Positions 18,526 through 26,539 of a DNA stretch of 64,000 nt are shown in pieces; positions within the stretch are counted from its first letter, which is position 1; each line of letters starts with the position of its first letter. Below the pieces are notes generated by a model, which saw nothing but the letters and a program-made list of their open reading frames with translations, was not told the DNA's origin and searched no databases. Source of the DNA: an uncultured Phycisphaerales bacterium. GTDB taxonomy: Bacteria > Planctomycetota > Phycisphaerae > Sedimentisphaerales > Anaerobacaceae. The stretch covers positions 1 to 64,000 of the forward strand of contig CAIODZ010000042.1 in the NCBI GenBank assembly GCA_903857265.1, in the 5' to 3' direction. Both the position numbers and the translations under genes were made by a program.

Positions 18526-19437
18526 TCAATCTTTTATTTCTAGTTTAGCTGCTTCTTCGCATATACCAAATAAAAATTTGGGCAAGTCTTTATCGAAATC
18601 CTTTACTGTTTTGTAAAAAATCCCTCTGGCTTCCCATCTTTTTTTAGCTATACGGTCGTTTTTATTTGAAAACGTTACACCCCAAAAAACAGTATTATCC
18701 TTTTTGCATGCGTGATTATCCACTGAGTCGATGAGCAACCTATCAAAGTTAATATCCTTCCCAGACAACCCAATAAAAAGGCATGTTTTGTGAAGCATGG
18801 TATTTAAAATTATACTTCTTCGCAGACCACCTTTTGTACTGCTAATGACGCTGTAAGACTTTTGATCAAACACTATTTCTGAGCTTCTATCCGCGCTTAA
18901 CTCAAAAGGAATGAATCCATGCGGGTGATAAACTGTAACATCACCATAGGAAGACCAATATTGATCTCTAAAAATAGATCTAACCACAAGGCCATGATAG
19001 CTAAGATATAACTCCAGTAAATTATCGAAATTAAATGTAATAACGTTCGAACTGCTTCTCCTCTGGGATGCCATTACCAAAGAGGCAATAGCAGCAAGGA
19101 GAGAGTGCTGCCTAAACTTTTCAAATCCAAAAGACGCTTTTTTATATAATACAGCATAGACAGCATCTAGAAAACCGTTTGTATCCTTTTGGTAATATGA
19201 ATTTTTAAAATTCTCGGCTAAATCTTCGAGGGAATAGTCTCCCTTCGGCAACGATTTTTTCTTATGGCGGTATAACCCATGTACTAATTCTTCCCATGTA
19301 GGTAGACCAAAATGATATGATACACCTGAACCCAACACAATAGCCAATCTTCCACCTCTTAATTGATGAGCTAAATAATCTTGAAGTTTTTCCTTGTCTT
19401 GAAAATTTTCACGGTTTGTCATAAGCGGGGCGTTCAT
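18526..19437 (-). CDS. SIR2-like domain protein (putative NADase effector)
   Basis: 303 aa. Sirtuin-fold signatures are visible: the NAD-binding loop LGSGVSYHFGLPTW (GSGVS at 36-40, PTW at 46-48), TFNFDN at 135-140 matching the TxNxD motif, and YHPHG at 171-175 with the probable catalytic His174. Proteins of this SIR2-like type in bacterial defence operons (Thoeris ThsA, DSR, SIR2-HerA, Avs5) destroy NAD+ on infection and stop growth. No transmembrane or extra sensor domain is evident, so sensing would rest with partners. It is the last gene of the four-gene AT-rich operon, 37 bp after the 224-aa gene. Function in defence is inference; NADase fold assignment is fairly strong. Confidence 0.82.
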   Translation of the reverse strand: MNAPLMTNRENFQDKEKLQDYLAHQLRGGRLAIVLGSGVSYHFGLPTWEELVHGLYRHKKKSLPKGDYSLEDLAENFKNSYYQKDTNGFLDAVYAVLYKKASFGFEKFRQHSLLAAIASLVMASQRRSSSNVITFNFDNLLELYLSYHGLVVRSIFRDQYWSSYGDVTVYHPHGFIPFELSADRSSEIVFDQKSYSVISSTKGGLRRSIILNTMLHKTCLFIGLSGKDINFDRLLIDSVDNHACKKDNTVFWGVTFSNKNDRIAKKRWEARGIFYKTVKDFDKDLPKFLFGICEEAAKLEIKD

Positions 19438-19474
19438 GATTCTATTTCTCGCAACAGCAAATTAGTGATATTTC

Positions 19475-20149
19475 CTATTTATCCAAGATGTGGGTTGAGA
19501 GGTACCCCTTCTCCCTAAGAAATGATAAGACCTCTTCTACTTCAAGAACGCGAGCAGGTGAAGTCATGTAGAATGAAATGAAACCATCTGTGCCAAGTCT
19601 AACTATTTCTGTCCCTCCCGAGGCTTTGCGCAATCCACAAACAAAGCAGGTCATATACTTGATGTTTTCGCGGAAGATCGAGGCATCTCCCAAATCATCT
19701 CCGTAAAAAGAAACCGAGCGAAGCGATGCCCCAAATGCTGGAAGGCGGGCATGAACGAAACTCAAGGCATACTCTGTTGGTTGTTGGATTGTCGTTTTGA
19801 CAAGCCGATCAACCCCAATCGTAATAAAATGTGGTCTTGGGGAGAAAATAGATAAGAAGTTGTTCGATAATATGTGTTCGACTATCTTGCGAGAAATACT
19901 CATTATAAGCATTCGTGCCCCGCTTCGACGTAAAACCAGCGGATATTTGAAAGGACCGGGAGTCAGTCTGGTATCCTCTTGATGCAAAGCATCTGGGGAA
20001 GTAAAGACGTACTCCTCCCATCGAGAATCGGGCAACTCTTCCTTAAAAGATATCCCTGGGCAATCCTCGACTTGTTTCCGGCCAATAGATTCGAAGCGAC
20101 TTTCAACCAAAAGGCCGTTCAGATTGTGAAGTTCTTCATAATACATCAT
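19475..20149 (-). CDS. Unknown 224-aa protein of the SIR2/metalloprotease operon
   Basis: The frame starts inside the last codons of the 646-aa gene (4-bp ATGA overlap), a sign of translational coupling. No domain is recognised. Visible features are a predicted alpha/beta pattern, the block PHFITIGVDRLVKTT, SVSFYGDDLGDASIF, the pair CFVCGL near 170-175 and a C-terminal helix EVEEVLSFLREKGYL. No signal peptide or membrane segment is seen. Being fused by overlap to the HExxH gene, it may form a complex with that protein, as a sensor, regulator or substrate. This is inference from gene order only. Confidence 0.75.
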   Translation of the reverse strand: MMYYEELHNLNGLLVESRFESIGRKQVEDCPGISFKEELPDSRWEEYVFTSPDALHQEDTRLTPGPFKYPLVLRRSGARMLIMSISRKIVEHILSNNFLSIFSPRPHFITIGVDRLVKTTIQQPTEYALSFVHARLPAFGASLRSVSFYGDDLGDASIFRENIKYMTCFVCGLRKASGGTEIVRLGTDGFISFYMTSPARVLEVEEVLSFLREKGYLSTHILDK

Positions 20150-22086
20150 TCATCGCGACGGACACAAAAAGCCAATGTGTAATACATCCATAGACTAAAA
20201 GCTGGGGATGGTTTTGCTAATTTTGTATATATTTCTGTAAATACGAGCGGATTACGTATTCGCTTATCTTCAATATAGCAAGGATGAAGAGTATATCCTT
20301 CAGTGTCTTTCGTTCCACCGCTTATTTCCGGTTCTCCGCGGACAATTGTAGCAATCTCTTTTGAAAATAGATAAGTGCTCACAATCTTCACAAGCTGCCG
20401 TCTTGCACGGACTTTTTTCTTGATCCGATCATCCCAATGCTCCCTTATTATCTTTAGGGCATCAATAACATAGCGTCCGCCAAAATCAGTAGAATTTAAA
20501 TTCTCGAGACAAACCTCAACGTCTTTTTTTGCAAGGTCTTCTGCCTTTAGACCGCGTCTCCACTGTGTGCTTAGAACAGCACATATCGACCTTATAATAT
20601 AATCTTCTATTCGAGATGTGACATTAGGAATAGTTCCCCAAGAAGACCAAATACCATTTATATATTTATCAACATCTTTACCATAAAAGTAGATAAAATC
20701 AAAGACGTGTACCATCGTTTCTTCAATTTGCGGTTTCCATTTCTGAAACAAAGCTTTCAACGACTCATTGTTGTGGTCATTACGAATATCTGGCGTTTCG
20801 CCGGTAGCGACTTGTTCCATCTCAAGGATAGAAAAAAGTAAAGTACGCTGGATCTCTTCAAAAAGTGTGTCTCCTGCTTTGTTTTGTTTCCATAATCTTT
20901 CGAATTTACTGAGATCCTGTGGATCGCTGAAATCTGGTGATAAATCTGAGAGTATCGCACCAATGACAATATGAGAAAACTCGTGCGTAAGTGTTAATAG
21001 AGACCATCTTAGAGAATTACAAGCAGTTATCGCAGCTAGTGGTGCACTGATTGTTGTAGTTGTACCTCGCCAGCCATCCCTACCACTAAAATATGATATT
21101 AAAGGGCATACGGGTTCATTTGCGGTTTCTCCAAGATCTACATCAGCAAGAAAATCTTTATCCGGAGGCATTTCTCGGCTCAAATCTATGGCATTTTCCT
21201 TTTTCTTACTCATTGCCCAAAATCTTTGAGGTATTCGTGCTTGTCCAAGTGTTTTTTCCAAGAAAATCTTTATGTTTCTTAAAGCAAGCGTAGCAACTCC
21301 TATGCCAAGTAAAGAGTGCGACCAAAAGTGACACTCTCTCTCAAAGATGGGCGACGTTCCAGCAAAAGTCTGTGATGCTAGTCTTGAGAGCCCCGCATTT
21401 ATGGTCAACATAAGGTCAAGTGCCCGATAAGGCATGTTTATATCTTTTTTGCTTACAGCAAGCATCTTTTCATGAAAACCACATAGTTCAATCAACTCAT
21501 CACTGAGTTCATTGCACATCTTAGCAGAAGAAGAAGAACTTCGTGTGAGTGTTGAAGCCATCAGCGGAACGTATTCAGCAATTGCCTCGCCAAGTTCTGA
21601 AGGATACTTGCCATCTCCAATACCGATAACTGCCGTTGGCAAGTTAGCAGGGGTTTTTCTTGCGGTTTGTATGGTCTGATCCAATACCACGCCATTTTGT
21701 ATGGTCCAAATTTCGAAGGCACATGGATCGTTCTTCTCTTTTTCTAACCACTTCTCGAGATTTTTCGCCTCCTTTAATGTATGCGGAATTACAAGAATGT
21801 TAAACAGGCCTAGGGACAACCAAGCTTTTGATGACTCGCTAAGTTGTGCAATAATTCTTTCTGGATGAACAGGACCAATAAAGAAAAGCTGCTTCTTACC
21901 GTTGAAGCTATATTCTTGGGGAGATTCTTTGCCAAATTCGACAATCCGAAAAATTGGCGAAATGCGAGAAAATGGCCCCCACTTCTTTAATGCAATGCTT
22001 TGGGATGGTACAATCTCGATGATACGATGTCTATCTTTAGAACGGCTATGAATAGACAAAAAAACTGGACCATCGAGTACCTTCAT
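20146..22086 (-). CDS. 646-aa putative zinc metalloprotease (HEFSH) of unknown family
   Basis: The metalloprotease motif HEFSH lies at residues 368-372 within a hydrophobic helix (LLTLTHEFSHIVIGAIL), the usual setting of an HExxH zinc helix. Candidate third ligands are E455 or E456 (QIEETMVHVFDF), in an alpha-helical region. The N-terminal ~170 residues look like a separate alpha/beta domain (QLFFIGPVHPERII, TAVIGIGDGKYPSELG), followed by a serine run near 183-187 and a helical middle. No signal peptide or membrane segment, so probably cytoplasmic. It overlaps both neighbours by 4 bp. I cannot place it in a named peptidase family. In this context a protease effector or activator acting with the SIR2 protein is plausible. 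Confidence 0.75.
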   Translation of the reverse strand: MKVLDGPVFLSIHSRSKDRHRIIEIVPSQSIALKKWGPFSRISPIFRIVEFGKESPQEYSFNGKKQLFFIGPVHPERIIAQLSESSKAWLSLGLFNILVIPHTLKEAKNLEKWLEKEKNDPCAFEIWTIQNGVVLDQTIQTARKTPANLPTAVIGIGDGKYPSELGEAIAEYVPLMASTLTRSSSSSAKMCNELSDELIELCGFHEKMLAVSKKDINMPYRALDLMLTINAGLSRLASQTFAGTSPIFERECHFWSHSLLGIGVATLALRNIKIFLEKTLGQARIPQRFWAMSKKKENAIDLSREMPPDKDFLADVDLGETANEPVCPLISYFSGRDGWRGTTTTISAPLAAITACNSLRWSLLTLTHEFSHIVIGAILSDLSPDFSDPQDLSKFERLWKQNKAGDTLFEEIQRTLLFSILEMEQVATGETPDIRNDHNNESLKALFQKWKPQIEETMVHVFDFIYFYGKDVDKYINGIWSSWGTIPNVTSRIEDYIIRSICAVLSTQWRRGLKAEDLAKKDVEVCLENLNSTDFGGRYVIDALKIIREHWDDRIKKKVRARRQLVKIVSTYLFSKEIATIVRGEPEISGGTKDTEGYTLHPCYIEDKRIRNPLVFTEIYTKLAKPSPAFSLWMYYTLAFCVRRDE

Positions 22087-22334
22087 ATGCCAGAAACTTT
22101 TTCCTGCACTATTCGGACATCACCCGTCTTAGGATCAAGTTTGTTAACGAGCCTGTATTTGCCTCCCTTGGAAGCTTTTCCACGGCCACCAGATCTCATG
22201 TGTTTAACGGAAGGTTCCTGAGTATCCCAAGGTCCTCTTAGGCCAGATTTTCCATCTAGAAGAAATCCAGGACGTAGCTCTCCCATTTGATCGTTAAGCC
22301 GCGCCATTTTAAGAATATAATTAAGTGTTAACAT
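22083..22334 (-). CDS. Small basic protein, first gene of the SIR2 operon
   Basis: 83 aa from ATG 22334 (AAGG about 9 bases upstream); GTG 22337 and ATG 22307 are alternatives. Its stop overlaps the next start in a 4-bp ATGA, which argues strongly that it is a real gene. The sequence is rich in Gly and Lys (GGRGKASKGGKYRLVNKLD) and looks like a compact nucleic-acid-binding or adaptor protein, but no family is recognised. The predicted transcription start is about 17 nt upstream. Confidence 0.7.
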   Translation of the reverse strand: MLTLNYILKMARLNDQMGELRPGFLLDGKSGLRGPWDTQEPSVKHMRSGGRGKASKGGKYRLVNKLDPKTGDVRIVQEKVSGI

Positions 22335-22357
22335 CACATTTGACCTTAAAACCTAGC

Positions 22358-22386
22358 ATTATACGATTTTGTCAATATGTTGTCAA
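22358..22386 (-). promoter_or_regulatory. Consensus promoter of the SIR2/metalloprotease operon
   Basis: On the minus strand TTGACA (22386-22381), exactly 17 bp, and TATAAT (22363-22358): both hexamers match the sigma70 consensus fully. A second TTGACA lies inside the spacer. Expression is probably strong and constitutive unless repressed. Confidence 0.75.
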
Positions 22387-22874
22387 TTAGCTTTTAAAGG
22401 ATCCCAATCCTGAATCGTTCCTATTTTATTCGGCAAATTTAATACAGTCAATATAACTGTATCCGATGGAGTCTTATATATTATACAAATAGCCTTAGAT
22501 TTGACAAGAAAATGCACCACAAAACACAATCCCGATAAGATTATCGGGCGATGTATTATAATGCCACGGTGCAATCCCTATCCAATCCCTATATTCATTT
22601 TTGCTCCCAAATTTTACCTAGCCCATCTTTTTTTTTCAACAACAAAATTATGTGAAATAAAAGTAATTTAACAATATTGGGGGGCTAACCAATTCCAAAA
22701 CAACACAAGCGATTTTGTTGACTCGCGGCGTCAATTGTTGTATAAACTACGGTCTTGACAGACCGAATTAAGAATTGAGAGTTTAGAATTTAGAGATATA
22801 GCGGATAATTCTAAATTCAGCATTCGTAATTCTAAATTTTCACATATTTATAACTGATTGAGAGGTAAGTATTT
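22387..22874. other. AT-rich intergenic region upstream of the island operon and nifJ
   Basis: With the promoter, the gap from 22335 to 22874 is 540 bp. A minus-strand frame at 22383-22574 (63 codons) ends QDWDPLKAN and could be a gene relic, but it has no ribosome-binding site or recognisable homology. The last 110 bp hold the inverted 7-bp-period arrays. No tRNA or attachment site is visible at this island edge. Confidence 0.55.
22765..22842. repeat. 7-bp-period tandem arrays in inverted arrangement
   Basis: Left arm 22765-22799: GAATTAA, GAATTGA, GAGTTTA, GAATTTA, GAGATAT. Right arm 22808-22842: ATTCTAA, ATTCAGC, ATTCGTA, ATTCTAA, ATTTTCA. It uses the same motif family as 9391-9478 and ends 32 bp before nifJ. 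Confidence 0.85.
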
Positions 22875-25800
22875 ATGGCACGGAGAATGGTAACGATAGA
22901 CGGGAATACGGCGGCGGCACACGTGGCGCACGCGACAAATGAAGTAATAGCGATATATCCGATAACGCCGAGTTCGCCGATGGGCGAGATTTCGGATGAT
23001 AAGACAGCCCGGAGCGAACGCAATATATGGGGCACGATTCCGTCGGTAACGGAAATGCAGTCGGAAGGCGGAGCGGCAGGGGCGGTTCACGGCGCACTGA
23101 CGGCTGGGGCGCTGACGACGACGTTTACGGCGTCGCAGGGGCTTCTGCTGATGATACCGGATATGTATAAAATCGCGGGCGAGTTGCTGCCTACGGTGTT
23201 TCATATAACGGCGAGGTCATTGGCGGCGCATGCGCTGTCGATTTTCGGCGACCAGGCGGACGTGATGGCGTGCAGGCAGACGGGCTGGGGGATGCTTTGC
23301 TCGTCCTCAGTGCAGGAGGTAATGGATTTCGCATTGATTTCACAATTGGCGACGCTCGAATCAAGAGTGCCGTTTTTGCATTTCTTCGACGGGTTCAGGA
23401 CGAGCCATGAGATTCAGAAGGTCGAAGAGCTGAGCTATGATGATATGCGGGCGATGATTCCGGATGAGCTGGTTGCGGCGGTGAAGGCAAGGGCGCTGTC
23501 GCCTGACAGGCCCCAGATTGCGGGAACGGCGCAGAACCCGGATGTGTATTTCCAAGGCAGGGAGGCGGCGAATAATTTTTATACGGCGACGCCTGCGATT
23601 GTGCAGAAGGCGATGGACAAGTTCGCGAAGATTGTCGGACGTCAGTATCATTTGTTCGATTACGTCGGGGCGGCGGACGCTGAGAAGGTCATCATAATTA
23701 TGGGTTCAGGCGCGGATACCGCTCACGAGACGGTTGAGTATCTCAATTCCAAGGGACAGAAAATCGGCGTATTGAAAGTACGGCTTTTCAGGCCTTTCAG
23801 CGTGCAGGATTTCATCAATGCGATTCCAAAGACCGTGACGAAAATCGCGGTATTGGACAGGACAAAGGAGTCGGGAGCGATCGGAGAGCCGTTATATATG
23901 GATATTCGTACGGCGGTCGGCGAGGCGATGGGCAGGAAGCAAAGCCCATTCAAAGATTACCCGGTGATTGTGGGAGGCAGATACGGGCTTGGGTCGAAGG
24001 AATTTACGCCTGCGATGGTCAAGGCGGTGTTCGATAATCTTGACGCGGCTGAGCCGAAGAACGGCTTCACCGTGGGCATCATCGACGACGTTTCGAATAC
24101 GAGTTTGAATTTTGACGAGAAGTTTGTGCTGCCGATGGAGGGGATTTATACGGCGATGTTCTACGGGCTGGGTTCGGACGGCACGGTTGGCGCGAACCAT
24201 AACTCGATACAGATTATCGGCCAGAAGACAGACAACAACGCGCAGGGATATTTTGTTTACGACTCGAAGAAGGCGGGCGCGATTACGATTTCGCATCTGC
24301 GGTTCGGCAAAAAGACGATTCGCAGACCGTACCTGATTACCAAGGCGGATTTCGTCGCGTGCCACAACCCGAGCTTCCTCGAAAAATACGATATGCTCTC
24401 GACCGCGAAAGAGGGAGCGACGTTCCTGATGACGAGTATGCACCCGGCGGACAAGGTTTGGGACACGCTGCCTCAGGAAGTGCAAAAGCAGATAATCGAC
24501 AAGAAGCTGAAATTTTACGTCATCGACGCGATATCGCTGGCGAAGGAAATCGGTCTTGGCGCGAGAATCAATACGATTATGCAGGTGGCGTTCTTCAAAA
24601 TCAGCGGCATTATCCCGATTGATAAAGCGATTGAGGCAATCAAGGGAGCGATACTGAAGAGCTATGGCAAGAAGGGCGAGAAAATTGTCGCGATGAATAA
24701 CGCGGCGGTTGACGGAGCTTTGGCGAGAGTATTTGAGGTCAAGGTGCCAAGCAAGGTTACGAGCAAAACGACGAAGCCCCCGGTTGTGTCGAAGGATGCG
24801 CCGAAGTTTGTGCAGGAAGTAACCGCGGAGATTATGAATCTGCGCGGGGACATGCTTCCCGTGAGCAAGCTGCCGAATGACGGCAAGTGGCCTGTGGGGA
24901 CAACGAAATTCGAGAAACGCAATATCGCGGTTGATATACCGGCTTGGGAGCCGTCGCTTTGTATTCAGTGCGGGACGTGCTCGCTGGTTTGCCCGCACGG
25001 GACAATTCGCTTGAAGGCCTACGACAAGAAATATCTCGACAAGGCGCCGAAGACGTTCAAGAACGCCGAAGCGAAGGGCAAGGAATTCGCGGGTATGGCG
25101 GCGACGATTCAGGTTGCCGCTGAGGACTGCACGGGATGCGGAGTTTGCGTGCAGATGTGCCCGGTGCAGGAAAAGGACGCGAATAAACAGCCCACGGGAC
25201 GCAAGGCGATAAATATGACTACGCAGGAGCCGTTGCGTGTGCAGGAAAGGGAAAACTTCAAATATTTCCTGTCGATTCCGAATACCGATTCTAAACTGTT
25301 CAAGCGCGAAAGCGTAAAGGGCAGCCAGTTGATTATGCCTTTGTTCGAATATTCGGGCGCGTGTGCGGGTTGCGGCGAGACGCCTTATGTGAAACTTTTA
25401 TCGCAGTTGTTCGGCGACAGGGCGATGATAGGCAACGCGACGGGCTGCTCGTCGATTTACGGCGGCAACCTTCCGACGACGCCATACACGACGCGTGAAG
25501 ATGGTCGCGGGCCTGCGTGGAGCAACAGCTTGTTCGAGGACAACGCGGAGTTCTCACTCGGTATGCGGCTGACGGTCGATAGATTCAAACAGCAGGCGGC
25601 GGAGCTGGTCGATGCGGTCGCCAAAAAGGGTTGCATTGATGCGGCGTTTGCGGGCGAAATAATCGCCGCGGTGGCTGCCAACGACCCGTCGCAGGACGCG
25701 ATTGAAACGCAAAGAGGCCGGGTTGCGAAACTAAAAGAACTGTGCAAGAAAAGCGATTGTGCCGAATGCAAACGATTGTTAACGCTGGCAGATTATCTTG

Positions 25801-26474
25801 TTCGCAAATCGGTATGGGCGCTGGGCGGCGACGGCTGGGCTTATGATATCGGCTATGGCGGACTCGACCACGTCCTGGCGAACGGCGCGGACATAAACAT
25901 ACTGGTTCTCGATACTGAGGTTTACTCGAATACGGGCGGTCAGATGTCGAAATCGACCCCAAGGGGGGCGGTTGCGAAATTCGCGGCGGGCGGAAAGCCG
26001 GGGCCGAAGAAGGATATGGGATTGCTCGCGATGACATACGGCAATATCTACGTTGCCAAAATCGCGTTGGGCGCAAATACCAATCAGGCGGTAAAGGCGT
26101 TTATCGAAGCCGAAGCATATCCGGGACCATCACTGATAATCGCTTATGCCCAGTGCATCAACCATGGCATCGATATGACAACGGGTTACGATGAGCAGAA
26201 AAAAGCGGTGGCCTGCGGGCATTGGCCTTTGTATCGGTTTGACCCGCGTCTGAAGGCGCAGGGCAAAAACCCGCTGCAGCTTGATTCGAAGGCGCCGACA
26301 ATCAGGTTCGACGAGTATGCCTATAACGAGAACCGCTATAAGTCGCTGCTGAAATCGAAACCTGAGGCGGCGGAACAACTGATGAAGCTTGCCAACAGCG
26401 ACGCGGCCCAGCGTTATTCGCTTATGGAGCAACTCGCGAAAATACAGTGCGACAAGTGCGGCGGGACAACGTGA
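22875..26474 (+). CDS. nifJ: Pyruvate:ferredoxin (flavodoxin) oxidoreductase
   Basis: 1199 aa, the usual length of the single-chain homodimeric enzyme. It converts pyruvate and CoA to acetyl-CoA, CO2 and reduced ferredoxin. In order: the pyrimidine-binding domain I (VAHATNEVIAIYPITPSSPMG), domain II with TKESGAIGEPLY, the gamma domain (GLGSDGTVGANHNS), a ferredoxin-type domain with two cluster motifs (CIQCGTCSLVCP from residue 696, CTGCGVCVQMCP from 752), the proximal cluster cysteines starting CAGCGETPY, and the thiamine-diphosphate site GDGWAYDIGYGG near 985 with NTGGQMSKST. All motifs are intact, which supports an anaerobic or fermentative host. AGAGG precedes ATG 22875. Confidence 0.96.
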   Translation: MARRMVTIDGNTAAAHVAHATNEVIAIYPITPSSPMGEISDDKTARSERNIWGTIPSVTEMQSEGGAAGAVHGALTAGALTTTFTASQGLLLMIPDMYKIAGELLPTVFHITARSLAAHALSIFGDQADVMACRQTGWGMLCSSSVQEVMDFALISQLATLESRVPFLHFFDGFRTSHEIQKVEELSYDDMRAMIPDELVAAVKARALSPDRPQIAGTAQNPDVYFQGREAANNFYTATPAIVQKAMDKFAKIVGRQYHLFDYVGAADAEKVIIIMGSGADTAHETVEYLNSKGQKIGVLKVRLFRPFSVQDFINAIPKTVTKIAVLDRTKESGAIGEPLYMDIRTAVGEAMGRKQSPFKDYPVIVGGRYGLGSKEFTPAMVKAVFDNLDAAEPKNGFTVGIIDDVSNTSLNFDEKFVLPMEGIYTAMFYGLGSDGTVGANHNSIQIIGQKTDNNAQGYFVYDSKKAGAITISHLRFGKKTIRRPYLITKADFVACHNPSFLEKYDMLSTAKEGATFLMTSMHPADKVWDTLPQEVQKQIIDKKLKFYVIDAISLAKEIGLGARINTIMQVAFFKISGIIPIDKAIEAIKGAILKSYGKKGEKIVAMNNAAVDGALARVFEVKVPSKVTSKTTKPPVVSKDAPKFVQEVTAEIMNLRGDMLPVSKLPNDGKWPVGTTKFEKRNIAVDIPAWEPSLCIQCGTCSLVCPHGTIRLKAYDKKYLDKAPKTFKNAEAKGKEFAGMAATIQVAAEDCTGCGVCVQMCPVQEKDANKQPTGRKAINMTTQEPLRVQERENFKYFLSIPNTDSKLFKRESVKGSQLIMPLFEYSGACAGCGETPYVKLLSQLFGDRAMIGNATGCSSIYGGNLPTTPYTTREDGRGPAWSNSLFEDNAEFSLGMRLTVDRFKQQAAELVDAVAKKGCIDAAFAGEIIAAVAANDPSQDAIETQRGRVAKLKELCKKSDCAECKRLLTLADYLVRKSVWALGGDGWAYDIGYGGLDHVLANGADINILVLDTEVYSNTGGQMSKSTPRGAVAKFAAGGKPGPKKDMGLLAMTYGNIYVAKIALGANTNQAVKAFIEAEAYPGPSLIIAYAQCINHGIDMTTGYDEQKKAVACGHWPLYRFDPRLKAQGKNPLQLDSKAPTIRFDEYAYNENRYKSLLKSKPEAAEQLMKLANSDAAQRYSLMEQLAKIQCDKCGGTT

Positions 26475-26539
26475 CCCGTGGCTCGACGTTCGTGACTCGA
26501 AGTACGAGGCACGAGCAACGAGGGACGAGAGACGAATAT
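26470..26539. repeat. Ten-unit 7-bp-period array filling the nifJ-purQ gap
   Basis: Ten consecutive heptamers all begin with CG: CGTGACC, CGTGGCT, CGACGTT, CGTGACT, CGAAGTA, CGAGGCA, CGAGCAA, CGAGGGA, CGAGAGA, CGAATAT. The first unit contains the nifJ TGA stop, the last contains the first two bases of the purQ ATG, and GAGGGA/GAGAGA serve as the purQ ribosome-binding site. Confidence 0.9.

Noticed and set aside
18314-18529. 71-codon frame overlapping the SIR2 stop by 4 bp
   Set aside because: The overlap is suggestive, but the start is TTG, the sequence runs through repeat DNA (including the 16-bp direct repeat) and no protein-like pattern is evident. Worth checking if homologous operons have a fifth gene.
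22383-22574. 63-codon frame upstream of the SIR2 operon, possibly a toxin relic
   Set aside because: It overlaps the consensus promoter, has no ribosome-binding site, and the resemblance to RelE/ParE-like tails is too weak.
23892-24998. Minus-strand frame of 368 codons inside nifJ
   Set aside because: Its product is Arg/His-rich nonsense; nifJ on the other strand has every expected motif across the same bases.
26470-26539. Possible CRISPR array
   Set aside because: Units are 7 bp with no spacers, and no cas genes are present.
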